Below are positions 54,436 to 64,000 of a stretch of DNA of 64,000 nucleotides, piece after piece. Positions within the stretch are counted from its first letter, which is position 1, and each line of letters starts with the position of its first letter. The position numbers and the translations under genes were made by a program. A model generated the notes under the pieces. That model did no database searches. It worked only from the letters and a program-made list of their open reading frames with translations, and was not told the DNA's origin. The stretch lies in the NCBI GenBank assembly GCA_031769625.1, contig JAUIMM010000135.1:2501001-2565000 (forward strand), written 5' to 3'. The DNA is from Taudactylus pleione. Taxonomy: Eukaryota; Chordata; Amphibia; Anura; Myobatrachidae.

Positions 54436-54959
54436 GGGGCTGATTCAGAGATTTACGCTAATGCAATCGCAACTGCATTCGCTCACGGATCGCAGTTGCT
54501 AAAATATGCTACTCCTTCCAAAGCACAGCCGAGCATAGGGACGCCTACTGCTGTCTTCTCACACGTCTGACGTCGTACAACAGTGTAAACATCGGTAACA
54601 TCGACACACATCGGGCAGCCATGCAGCATGTAGGTCAAGTCTGACCAGCCTGAAACACTGCGGCTCTCCTGCCACGCAGAGAGGTCTCATGCTGTGCAGG
54701 AGAACGCAATGGCTAATTTATGCACGCCCATGAAACGGCGTTTAAACGGTCAGATACGTCTGCGATTCTCTAACCATCCCTGTTACCTCCCCCAAACGCT
54801 GACAACCTGTCACTCACTTTGCAAGTGGTTCATCTGTATGAAAGTAATTGCATCTAAATCACTGCTCGTCCACAGTGCTGCGTTCGCGCATGCACAATAG
54901 CGAACAATCGCTCGTTCTGCAAAACAAATCGTCATTGCGCCCGTCTCTGAATCAGGCCC
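54436..54959 (+). mobile_element. Family B subfamily (b) MITE, TSD ATA
   Basis: It starts GGGGCTGATTCAGAGATT and ends GTCTCTGAATCAGGCCC. ATA is duplicated at 54433-54435 and 54960-54962. It carries 'aatttatgcacgcccatg' and 'aacggcgtttaaacg'. Confidence 0.85.
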
Positions 54960-55171
54960 ATAGTACACAACTGCTTTATTAGCAGTGCAATACAAGTACT
55001 CAGATAAGAGTTGACTGCATCATAACACTGTTTGCCAATATTCCTATTCAGAAGGCATTTTAACAATAGGGGGGCCCATCAGTCCCCACATCCCTCCAGC
55101 AGCAACCCCGCACTATACCTTCTGCCGATGGATGGCACCATCTCTCCAGCGCTGAACATAGCAAAGACTCT

Positions 55172-55567
55172 GGGCCTGATTCAGACCCGGTCGCAAGCGC
55201 TGAGCGCTCGCAACCGGGTCAATGGGGGCCCACAGCGTATGCGCACGATGGAGCCGGCTCCGTTGTGCGCATGCGCGAGACCCTGCTAGCGACGGGCACT
55301 CCGTCACTCCGGGTCTCGCACCAAAGGGGGCGAGCCGAAAGCTCTCTGGGGCTTGCGATGGGCGAAACCCTACCACAAGGGTCTCGTCGCAAGCCCGATG
55401 GTCGCAATGGTCTTGACCATCGCGACCATCATCCTGGCCGCTCGCAATAGCTGTGGGTGGCCACCCACAGCTATGCGAGCGGCCAAGAGGCCGCTCCAAA
55501 AAAAAAAATAGCCGGCCCTGATTCAGAGCGAGCACTCTGTCAGAGCGAGCGGCTCTGAATCAGGCCC
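55172..55567 (-). mobile_element. Family B MITE, internally deleted, TSD TCT
   Basis: It starts GGGCCTGATTCAGACCCG and ends GGCTCTGAATCAGGCCC. TCT is duplicated at 55169-55171 and 55568-55570. Compared with 36866-37398 it lacks the GATGTCA palindrome block: the sequence jumps from CCAAAGGGGGCGAGC to AAAGCTCTCTGGGGC. Confidence 0.85.
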
Positions 55568-55759
55568 TCTGCCTTTTGACACATCTCTGGAAAGATGGCA
55601 CAACTGGCAGAAGGTATAAAGGGGAAGCTGCTACACAGCACAGTGTGTCTGCTCTGGGTGCAGGACCCTGCTTGACCCATGGGTCCAAGTGTACCACACA
55701 CTCTACAGCCATTACAGAATCAGATTCTATATACCAGTTTTTATTGTCCTGTAAGTAGA

Positions 55760-55910
55760 ATGATGGAGAGAGATAGAGATCGAGTGGAGAGGGAAAAAGT
55801 ACCAACCAATCAGCTCCTGTAATTTTTCAAACATACCCTGTAAAATGACAGTTAGGAGCTAATTGGTTGGTACTTTCTCTCTCTCCAAGTTTTAATAAAT
55901 CTCCCCCTTA
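55760..55910. repeat. Family E hairpin
   Basis: CCAACCAATCAGCTCCTGTA is mirrored by TTAGGAGCTAATTGGTTGG, with outer GAGAGAGATAGAG and CTCTCTCTCC arms. Confidence 0.75.
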
Positions 55911-57344
55911 GCTCAAAAAATAAAACTGGATCACAACTTGAATGCCACGGATGGTGATTATATGGAGCTCTGTGACAGAATGATTTTACCTGGTGGACCA
56001 GGAGGAAGTCACTAAAATGGGCTGGACATATACCTTACAAGTAAAGCCCAAAAATGATCACTTACATAGGTGCTACTATCTGTTCATTGACAGAAGGCCC
56101 GAAAATCTATTCCCGGAAACACGTGGATGATGCAGGCTGTACCTTTACATTGCAACCTACAGCACATGAATGTACAGCACCTACAGAGGAACAAACTAAA
56201 GGTGAAATCTGGAGTAAGGGGTGAATTGAGAAGAAAGGGATGTTGGTCGTCATTTACAAATAATTGCCTTCTCATTCTGCAAATGGTAAGAATTGCCATA
56301 GTTAGCAATCACCAATGGTTAACTGTTGATGGCCGTTGGTTTTGCCATGATGGCAGAGAGCCAATGGTTTTCGGCCATCGATGGACGAGTGGGAGTCGAT
56401 GGTTAATTTTTTTTCTTGATTGGACGGAGCTTACATTTTTGATTGGCCCGCGGCCCGGCGTGCCCCCCAGAGGTGGCCATCAAGGGGTGCGAACCATTGA
56501 TGGTTCACCATAGATGGTTTTAAATGAAAACTTGTGTATCCCATGTGACTTGGTCATGTGGCTCCTTTTTTTTGTCGAACAAATGACAGTTTTTAGATCT
56601 ATTTTTCTCTTCTACTGTAGTGTGAAAACTGTGACACATAGGAGCCAAGGGGAGCTGTGCTAGGGACATTTAGTTTTGTAAGTTTTACATCATGCCTTTA
56701 GGCATTGTATTTTTGGCGTTGCTCATATGCATGATCTATACCTTATTACACAACAAGACTAAGAAGGCATTTATAAGGGATGGAAAACGCTGCTTTTTCA
56801 GTCTCACTTCCAATGACAATTTACAGTATTATCAAAAACTATCTACAGTACTCCATTGACGGTAGTTATAAAACATCCAAAGTGTTTCCAGCTGTGGCAG
56901 GGTGAGAGACTGAATGAAGCTAATTTTATGAATGAAGCCTGGAGCATGTTGACTTCCAATATGAATGATGGCTAGGAGGACTTTTTTTTTTTGTGAATGA
57001 CCTTTTTGTTTAATTTTATTTTTTTAAATGGGCACTAATCTTTTGAATCTGTTCTAAAGGAGGGGCCGGGCCTAGACCTGTCTGAAAACATGGGCTGCCT
57101 CCAGCACCGGGACCCAAAAGATCTCCCAAAAGCTTCCTCTATACAGTATATTATGTAAAAAAAATGGTTTGTACTATGTAAAAAAAAAAAGTTTGTAAAT
57201 AGACATTTTTTTATAACTAAAGATTTGGTTTGGTCGTGTTTACTTTAAATCATTTTTTTTTTTTTTTTAAGTATCTGATTTTTAACTAATGCTGATATAA
57301 TGTATACGATTCTTGCAGAACCTTTTTCCGTTATGCAAGGACCC
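55911..57344. other. Gene-free stretch with one possible MITE
   Basis: 56310-56520 contains repeated ATGGTTAACTGTTGATGG, ATCGATGG and CACCATAGATGGTTTTAA motifs suggesting a diverged inverted-repeat element. A poly-T run lies at 57250-57270. No gene. Confidence 0.4.
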
Positions 57345-57485
57345 TAGGTGTGACAGGATCTAGTAGTGTGCAGCACAGTGGTTAGCTTTGCTGCCGCACA
57401 AAACTAGTGTCATGGGATTTATCCCTATCAGGGCCGAGTCTGCATGGAATTTGTATGCTTTCCCAATGTTTGCTTGTAAGCTCTC
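57345..57485 (+). mobile_element. L2-like LINE tail or SINE fragment
   Basis: 'gcagcacagtggttagcttt', 'gctgccgcacaaaactagtg', 'tcatgggatttatccctatc' and 'gcatggaatttgtatgct' are the plus-strand version of the repeat seen on the minus strand at 8155-8525. Confidence 0.65.
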
Positions 57486-57637
57486 TGGTTTATAAACTTT
57501 ATAGATATAAAACTATTGATAAATACATTTTTGTTTGCACTCTTCCCATAATAGAGGCATTCAGCCCTGCACTAACCATCATAGTTGTTATCAGTCAATT
57601 GAGCAGGCAATAGGAGGATTGCCGATATCAATGTATT

Positions 57638-57904
57638 CAGGGCCGTAGCTAGGGTAGTGCGGCCGGTGCCATGGCACAGGGCACCACAGGTCAGGGGGCG
57701 CTGTTTGGGCCTGTCAAATTTCTGTTTATTATCATTATTGCTTGTAGCTTCCTCTTATTTCATCCCCAGCATCTCCTGGCCTATCCTATCTCTTCCCTGG
57801 CCCTTCCCCATGAAGCCATGGCCCTTCTTTGGGTGCATTATGTCCCTTTGAAAAATGAGGGAAGCGCCAATGCTCTTTCTGGCACAGGGCACCAGAAAGT
57901 CTAC
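57638..57904. mobile_element. hAT-like element, right end lost
   Basis: It starts CAGGGCCGTAGCTAGGGTAG and is nearly identical to 7250-7498 through GGGCACCAGAAAGTCTA, where it stops short of the terminal TTACGGCTCTG. The family member at 7250 gives the full layout. Confidence 0.75.
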
Positions 57905-58055
57905 TGTGTATTTGTACTTATCATAAATAGCAGGGTGTCACACTGTCCCTTTTGTTTTTTTTTAACTATTCATAGCCAAATAACTTGTGCAGTCTTATCT
58001 GGTACCAAATATAATTACCCATTGCGATTATGTCCCTCACTTTCTCATTGTATAA

Positions 58056-58775
58056 TGGAGCATACACACGGTCAGATTTGTCAGACTTGTCAGATTTGTC
58101 AGATAAACGATTGAACGATTTGAACGATTTGAACGATTTTACCAACTTTTTGAACGATTTGAACGATTGAACGATTTTACCAAAGTTTTGAACGATTTGA
58201 ACGATTGAACGATTTTTGACTGCATTAAAATGAATGGAATCGTCCAAGTCTGACTGCAAACCCATCAGATGTCAGAAATCGTTATCTGACAAACGGGAAC
58301 GCGCATCGTTGATCGTCCATCGTTCAGGCATGTCAGATATGAACGATTTTCCTTCAGATATGAACGACTGAACGATTTTTAAATCGTTATCGTTCATATC
58401 TGAAGGAAAAATCTGATCGTGTGTATGCACCATTATGGAGCGTACACACGGTCAGATTTGTCAGACTTGTCAGATTTGTCAGATGAACGATTGAACGATC
58501 TGAACGATTTGAACGATTTTACCAAAGTTTTGAACGATTTGAACGATTGAACGATTTTTGACTGCATTAAAATGAATGGAATCGTCCAAGTCTGACTGCA
58601 AACCCATCAGATGTCAGATATCGTTATCTGACAAACTGGAACGCGCATCGTTGATCGTCCATCGTTCAGGCATGTCAGATATGAACGATTTTCCTTCAGA
58701 TATGAACGACTGAACGATTTTTAAATCGTTATCGTTCATATCTGAAGGAAAAATCTGATCGTGTGTATGCACCAT
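58056..58775. mobile_element. Two tandem near-identical GTACACAC-family MITEs
   Basis: Unit 1 (58056-58433) and unit 2 (58435-58775) both start GGAGC(A/G)TACACACGGTC, end ATCTGATCGTGTGTATGC plus ACCAT, and share all internal GAACGATTTGAACGATT repeats. Unit 1 has one extra ACCAACTTTTTGAACG-type repeat. A single T separates the copies. Confidence 0.9.
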
Positions 58776-59677
58776 AAGTCGCCGCAGTGTCCCAATCACA
58801 GTGTACTCAATGCGGATAGATCTTCCTTGATAACTAAGATAAGAGGGGCAGGAAGCAGGGAGTAAGGGAATTTTATTGTTGATACCAGTCTTGTTCATTA
58901 AACTCCACTGTGTATTTGGTGGTCTAAATAAAGCACAGTCCAGTACATTCCCACTCTTTTCCAAACACAGAAGTTGCTTAATGTGTTAGATAATAAGATA
59001 TAGCGGAATAACGTCCTAAAATAGACACTAAGGCACACCGATCGATTTAGCTAATATAAAATAACAGCATTCACCAGGTCAGGCACATTTCTTTATGTAA
59101 TCTCATATATCTCAATATTCCCATTCCAGCCTTTGTCCTGAGTCGCATCCAGTGTGACAGAGCACCACCTAGTGGACACTTCTTGACATTCCGAAATTGT
59201 TGTAGAATTTCTTCTCATTACTGAGTAAAGACATCCTTATCGGTGTCATCCCAGCATAATGATATGTTTATCTTCTTGTCACTGTTTTTATTATGCATTT
59301 GCAGGAGGTTAAACTGGTTTGTAAACTGCAGATATAAACTTCCTGTCAGCCTTTAGAAATGGGCTGTAATTAGTGGGAGTTTATAAAGAAAAAAGAGCAG
59401 CAGGGTTGAATCAGCAGATTGGAGCTTAGCTCAGGGGTCCTGGTTCTCAGCTCCAAAGGGAGACTGTACAGTACATCACTGTGCCGTAGATGAATCTTGG
59501 CAGATAGACTTGTGTATGTAATTTGGATTATGTCATATAGGACATTCTTCTATTGAACCATAAAGGCTAACATGCCAATCTTCTTCAACGCATGATATTT
59601 TTAGCTCTTCCTATGGTGATTAACTGTTTACAAATAGAATGGGAGAGGAAACAGCAATCATTCACTAGTGTGGTCTA

Positions 59678-59680
<3 letters not shown>
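58776..59680. other. Gene-free stretch
   Basis: No coding or repeat signature recognised. 'aggaagcagggagtaaggg' and 'cttcctgtcagcctttagaa' are ordinary sequence. It may be unique. Confidence 0.45.

Positions 59681-59719
<39 letters not shown>
59681..59719. repeat. (TA)n microsatellite
   Basis: About 20 TA dinucleotides. Confidence 0.95.
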
Positions 59720-59724
<5 letters not shown>

Positions 59725-59764
59725 ATTTAGTTTTGATCATTACCCCTACATCCTATGTCTTACT

Positions 59765-60227
59765 GGAATCGGTATGGAATACCGCCGGACGCATGTTCTA
59801 ATCCCAACGGCGGAAGACCGGCAGTGAAGATCCCGACAGGTAAGGATTTTAACTATTTACTAACCCAACCTAACCCTCCCTTAGGGGTGCCTAAACCTAA
59901 CCCCCCCTTCCCTGCAGCCTAAACGTAAGTCTCCAGGGGGGGTGCCTAACCCTAACCTCCCCCGTGGGGGGTGTCTAACCCTTGCCCACCCTTCCCCTAG
60001 GCCTAACCCTAAGTCCCCCCCGGCAGCCCCTAACCCCCCCCCCCTCCGCGGCTGTCCACGCCCACATTCCGTCTTACCTTCGGTTGGAATGCCGGGCGTC
60101 GGGCTCCCGGGGTAGGTAAAATGACAGGCGTCGGGATTTTGACGCCTGTCATTAGACCCCTGACGGGATTAGACAGTCGGGAAGCCGGCGGTCGGCATTT
60201 AGACCGTCGGCTTCCTGACTGCATCCC
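59765..60227 (-). mobile_element. Family C element, 8-bp TSD
   Basis: It starts GGAATCGGTATGGAATACCG and ends CTTCCTGACTGCATCCC. GTCTTACT is duplicated exactly at 59757-59764 and 60228-60235. The CCTAACCCTAACC-type interior (59865-60040) and the GACAGGCGTCG/CGCCTGTC hairpin are the mirror image of 1399-1800. Confidence 0.88.
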
Positions 60228-60430
60228 GTCTTACTCCAGTTATCTGACTAGCAAACGCTTTTCATTTAAAGATGATTTCTTCTAGTATTAGAAAATGAAG
60301 AGTAACCAGAGTACCATAGTAAATAGCACTCTGTTTTTTATTGGAATCTTCTTGAGGTCATCTATACTAAAACTAAGCGTTTCAAAATAAAGAAATTAAA
60401 AATACTAATTAAAAATCAAGATTACATTAA

Positions 60431-60658
60431 AGCCGGGTACACACTGGAGCGACAAACTGTGCATGTGGTGCAGTGTGTATGCACGGTCTGTGCACATTAT
60501 TAAACCTGACGATATCGCATGCGGTGCCATGCATGTTAATGAAGGACAGAACGAGTGATCGTTCCGCCCTTCATTAACCGCTGCAGTGTGTACCGGCAAT
60601 CATGCAATGTCCAGGGTGGCCCCGTACATCAGCTGTTTGCACAGGTGTGTACCCACTC
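60431..60658. mobile_element. GTACACAC-family MITE, TSD TAA
   Basis: AGCCGGGTACACACTGGAGC and GTGTGTACCCACTC are imperfect inverted ends. TAA is duplicated at 60428-60430 and 60659-60661. GTGCAGTGTGTATGCACGG and GCAGTGTGTACCGGC recur inside. Confidence 0.72.
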
Positions 60659-60681
60659 TAAGAAAGTACAATGTAAATTCA

Positions 60682-60986
60682 GGGATGCAGTCGGGAAGCC
60701 GGCTGACATCATACCGACAGCCGGCTTCCAGACTGTCATATCCCGGCGATGGTGAAATGACCGGCGTCTAGATGGGGGATTAGGGTTAGGCACTTGAGGG
60801 GGAGGTTAGGGTTAGGCACCCCTAGGGAGGGTTAGGGTTAGGGGGGTTGGTTAGGTTAGGTTAGTACTTACCTGGGGACGATCGGGATTTCCAGCGCTGT
60901 CGGGCTGCCGCTGCCGGGATCTGTTCCTGTTGGCCTGACGCTGCCGGGATTCGAACATGCGGCCGGCGGTATTACATACCGATTCC
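60682..60986 (+). mobile_element. Family C element, short, 8-bp TSD
   Basis: It starts GGGATGCAGTCGGGAAGCCG and ends CATACCGATTCC. TAAATTCA is duplicated exactly at 60674-60681 and 60987-60994. The interior GGGTTAGGGTTAGG-type run is at 60780-60865. Confidence 0.9.
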
Positions 60987-61127
60987 TAAATTCATAACCT
61001 ATTATTGGCGTTGTGTGATATTTTGTTAATGACTACCATGTAATAGAGTGATTGTGTAAAATACCATATCAGATCCTTCTATATCTCATGTGCTTTTTCT
61101 TTCCACACTTAAGGGTATATGCACTAA

Positions 61128-61634
61128 GGGCCTGATTCAGACCCACTCGCGAGCGGCTGCACTGCGCATGACGTAGGGAGCTCCGTCGTGCGCATGCGCG
61201 AGACGCGACGAGCGAAGGACTTTCCTTCGCTCGTTGTGTCTGATCAAAGGGGGCGTGCTGTCGATGTTGATTGACAGCACGCCCCCTTTGGTAGGCGTGG
61301 CGGGGGTGTGCCTCCCAGACGGGGGCGTTCCCAAGGGAACGCCTACCGTCAGAAGCCGGCCCACTGACATCACTAGTGATGTCAGTGGGAGTGATTTCGG
61401 CTCTGATAGAGCCAAAATCACTCCGGGCCTTGCGGTTGAGAAACTCAACCGCAGGCTTCGGCTCGCAGTGGCGATGGTCAAGACCATCGCGACCATCATC
61501 CTGCACGCTCGTATATGCTGTGGGTGGTGACCCACTGCTATACGAGCGTCCAGGAGGACGCTCCATAATTATGGAGGTGGGCCCTGATTCAGAGCGAGCG
61601 CTCTGGTCAGAGCGTCCGGCTCTGAATCAGGGCC
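61128..61634 (-). mobile_element. Family B MITE, reversed, TSD TAA
   Basis: It starts GGGCCTGATTCAGACCC and ends GGCTCTGAATCAGGGCC. TAA is duplicated at 61125-61127 and 61635-61637. It is the reverse-complement layout of 11071-11600, with the same TGACATCACTAGTGATGTCA core and CATAATTATGGAG near the terminus. Confidence 0.88.
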
Positions 61635-61635
61635 T

Positions 61636-61795
61636 AAGCCTTGCAGAGAGATCAAGTGGATGGAGATAAATTACCAACCAATCTGCTCCTAACTGTCATT
61701 TTGCAAACACAGCTTGTAAAGTGACAGGAGCTGATTGGTTGGTACTTTATCTCCGTCCACTTGATCTATCTCCAAGGCTTAGTACATAGATCCCT
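61636..61795. repeat. Family E hairpin
   Basis: TAAGCCTTGCAGAGAGATC on the left and CTCCAAGGCTTAGTACATAG on the right surround CCAATCTGCTCCTAACTGTC and its complement. It abuts the family B copy. Confidence 0.75.
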
Positions 61796-61798
61796 TAG

Positions 61799-62179
61799 GG
61801 CCGGATTCAGATTTTTTACGCAAATTTGATGGTTTACATACATCTCAGATGTTTAGTGACCTGCGCAGTGCCCCCTAAGCTGCAGCATGATTGACATGCT
61901 GCGGCCGTTTGGGTGCAGGTAAGGGGCAGCGACGGGTGGTGTCGGCCCAGTTTTCTGGCCGTGTCGAGGCCAGTGGCTGCTTCCTTGGACGCAACATCAC
62001 TGGCCTCGGAAAACGTGAAATACACGGTTACTCAGATGACCGATGTTCACACAGTCTTTGGGCGCAGTAGTGGATAACAACAGCCGTCAATGCGCGTATT
62101 TCTACTACAGACGCCCTCCTGCTGCTTCTACAAAGACGCAGCTGCTGTGTGAGCTGCGTACAACTCTAAATCAGGCCCA
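61799..62179. mobile_element. Family B-related MITE
   Basis: GGGCCGGATTCAGATTTTTT to CAACTCTAAATCAGGCCC. The body is similar in type to 2704-2984 (CATCGGGTGTGC-type text replaced by GACGGGTGGTGTCGG). Duplication unclear. Confidence 0.55.
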
Positions 62180-62185
62180 TAGAGG

Positions 62186-62315
62186 TCTATTTACTAAAGC
62201 CTTGGATAGAGATAAAGTGAACAGAGATAAAGTACCAACCAACCAGCTCCCATTTTTCAAACACAGCCTGTAAAGTGACAGTTAGGAGCTGATTGGTTAA
62301 TACTTTATTTACTTA
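62186..62315. repeat. Family E hairpin fragment
   Basis: TCTATTTACTAAAGCCTTGG, then ACCAACCAACCAGCTCCC and GACAGTTAGGAGCTGATTGG. The right outer arm is lost. Confidence 0.65.
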
Positions 62316-62695
62316 ATTTCTTGTTATGTTTCAACTGTTTCTGTACTTGGTAAGGCGCTGGGGACCTCTTGTTGCGCCATATATAGGATCATGGTAATAA
62401 TTTATAACATTCACTTTTATTATTTAAAATTGAGATTGTATCACTAGGAATACCCGCTAGGATATTTAGAGAATAAAGTGCAACTTTTCTTTTTATTGCA
62501 CATTATGGGGTAAATGTAAAAACCTGCACGATGCAGACATTGGCGTATTTCTGGTGAGTGCGCCCGATGTTTTAAAGGGGCAATCATTTTAAAGTCAAAC
62601 CAGGTTGGTTTTGCCTTTTAAATGATTGCCCTTTTAAAACATAGGACAGACTCGCCAGAACCTCGCAGATGCCTGCATCGGGCAGGCTATAGGTT
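62316..62695. other. Gene-free stretch
   Basis: AAAGGGGCAATCATTTTAAA and TTTAAATGATTGCCCTTTTA form an inverted pair around 62575-62635 (possibly a small MITE). Nothing coding. Confidence 0.45.
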
Positions 62696-62795
62696 GGGTA
62701 CGGGATCCCGACTGTTTGGATGCTGACGATCAGAATACCAACAGCGGCATCCCAACAGTCAGAATCTTGACAGATTACTGTAAGAATTATAACCC

Positions 62796-63476
62796 TTACC
62801 TTAACCCTATCCCACCCCTCCCGCAGCCTAACCCTAACACTCCCGTCCCGCAGCCTAACCCTAACACTCCCGTCCCGTAGTCTATCCCTAACACTCCCGT
62901 CCCGTAGCCTAACCCTCCCGTCCCGCAGCCTAACCCTAACGCTCCCGTCCCGTAGCCTAACCCTAACGCTCCCGTCCCGTAGCCTAACCCTAACGCTCCC
63001 GTCCCGCAGCCTAACCCTAACGCTCCCGTCCCGCAGCCTAACCCTAACGCTCCCGTCCCGTAGCCTAACCCTAACGCTCCCGTCCCGCAGCCTAACCCTA
63101 ACGCTCCTGTCCCGCAGCCTAACCCTAACACTCCCGTCCCGTAGTCTATGCCTAACACTCCTGTCCCGTAGCCTAACCCTAACGCTCCCATCCCGCAGCC
63201 TAACCCTAACGCTCCCGTCCCGCAGCCTAACCCTAACACTCCCGTCCCGTAGTCTATCCCTAACACTCCCGTCCTGTAGTCTATCCCTAACGCTCCCGTC
63301 CCGCAGCCTAACCCTAACGCTTCTGTCCCGCAGCCTAACCCTAACGCTCCCGTCGCGTAGTCTATCCCTAACACTCCCGTCCCGCAGCCTAACCCTAACG
63401 CTCCTGTCCCGCAGCCTAACCCTAACACTCTTGTCCCGTAGTCTATCCCTAACACTACCGCCCCGTAGCCTAACCC
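62796..63476. repeat. 27-bp telomere-like minisatellite (~25 copies)
   Basis: The unit is CCTAACCCTAACGCTCCC plus GTCCCGCAG. Variants include TCTATCCCTAAC, GTCCCGTAG and ACACTCC, many explained by CpG decay (CG to TG/CA). Both strands have long open frames (a 303-codon minus frame RVRLRDGSV) purely because 27 is divisible by three. Confidence 0.93.
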
Positions 63477-63479
63477 TAA

Positions 63480-63639
63480 GGGGTATATTTACCAAAGTGC
63501 GGGTTTTTAGAAGTGGAGATGTTGCTTATAGCAACTAGATTCTAGTTATTATCTTCAGTCAGATAAATGTTAAGTAGAATCTTATTAATATGGGCAACAT
63601 CTCCACTTCTAAAAACCTGCACTTTAGTAAATATACCCC
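63480..63639. mobile_element. Family D hairpin MITE inserted in the array, TSD TAA
   Basis: It starts GGGTATATTTACCAAAGTGC and ends CTTTAGTAAATATACCCC. TAA is duplicated at 63477-63479 and 63640-63642. It splits the CCTAA-type sequence, so it is younger than the array. Confidence 0.85.
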
Positions 63640-64000
63640 TAAGTCTCCCCCTCACCCTAATACTTACCTCCACAATCTGTTAGGATGCTGCTGTCGCTAG
63701 TGTGACCCATGACATCCTGACAGTCGATATGCTGACTGCATCCCATTACAAATACCCCTTTGCTGGTTTTAAGAGATCTTTACCATGTTAAAGAATATAA
63801 TAAATGTTATATTAACTAAAGTTAAAATCAGTGCACTGCTGCTAAAAATGTATTTTCCCTCTGTGACATGTATGTTCCTTTCAATAAGCTCTACTTTCTA
63901 GCACCAGCGTCTTGGATGCAGCCGTCAGGTAGTGTTTTAAGTGCTGAAACCACTGGTCGCTGTCTGCATCGTGCTGCTGGCTGCAGGAAGCAGCCTGGTG

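Larger units (their letters stand above)
62700..63752 (-). mobile_element. Expanded family C element with minisatellite interior
   Basis: The left part (GGGTACGGGATCCCGACTG, GGATGCTGACGATCAGAATA) and the right part (GACATCCTGACAGTCG, TGCTGACTGCATCCCATTAC) match family C ends. The telomere-like interior has been amplified to a 27-bp array and then interrupted by a family D MITE. No clear 8-bp duplication. Confidence 0.72.

Noticed and set aside
62796..63476. True telomere or chromosome-fusion site
   Set aside because: The unit is 27 bp with only two CCTAA-like motifs, lies between transposon ends, and similar tracts occur in other family C copies.
62584..63495. A 303-codon Arg/Val/Gly-rich frame and a 219-codon Gly/Leu/Cys-rich frame
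   Set aside because: Both arise from the 27-bp telomere-like array inside a family C element, in two different frames of the same DNA.

Overview
This window reads as intergenic, transposon-saturated DNA from a large vertebrate genome, most probably an anuran amphibian. I infer this from a SIX3-like homeobox pseudogene (vertebrate or at least bilaterian), L1, L2-clade and Penelope-like retroelements, PIF-Harbinger and hAT DNA transposons, and very many palindromic non-autonomous elements. There is no bacterial gene density, operon, ribosome binding site or CRISPR array. No intact host gene was found. Almost all real coding sequence belongs to mobile elements, and most of it is broken.

The best-preserved element is a Penelope-like retroelement (PLE) at 27001-32124. 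It lies between 15-bp target-site duplications and has an N-terminal basic ORF, a reverse transcriptase ORF with all core motifs, and a GIY-YIG endonuclease ORF. Inverted arms of about 706 bp flank it, each carrying a hammerhead-ribozyme-like fold. Just upstream (20560-26788) is an autonomous-type PIF-Harbinger transposon with a TAT target duplication and two convergent genes: a MADF-domain protein (+) and a HARBI1-like transposase (-). Both genes are wrecked. A nested element with a 10-bp duplication splits the MADF gene. A hAT-like insert splits the transposase C-terminus, and a deletion removes part of the transposase catalytic core. A foldback element with 15-bp duplications sits upstream of the transposase.

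Other retroelements are a decayed L2-clade LINE (39430-41110, minus), a 5'-truncated L1 with perfect 15-bp duplications (51576-52846, minus) and two solo LTRs (15855-16463 and 50551-51008). A frameshifted SIX3-like homeobox fragment lies at 47668-48040.

The rest is dominated by dispersed palindromic elements in several families. Family B has ends near GGGCCTGATTCAGA and 3-bp duplications. Family C has ends GGGATGCAGTC/CATACCGATTCC, 8-bp duplications and a telomere-like GGTTAG interior. Family D is a short hairpin (GGGGTATATTTACTAAAGTG). Family E is a hairpin around CCAATCAGCTCCTAACTGTC. The GTACACAC family has 3-bp duplications and may be related to the Harbinger element. There are also several hAT-like elements with 8-bp duplications. 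Tandem arrays include a 21-bp array (12225-13848), a 45-bp array (35390-36695), a 27-bp telomere-like array (62796-63476), a 32-bp array (46860-47116) and a 46-bp array (20930-21165). The 21-, 27- and 45-bp units are multiples of three, which creates long but probably meaningless reading frames.
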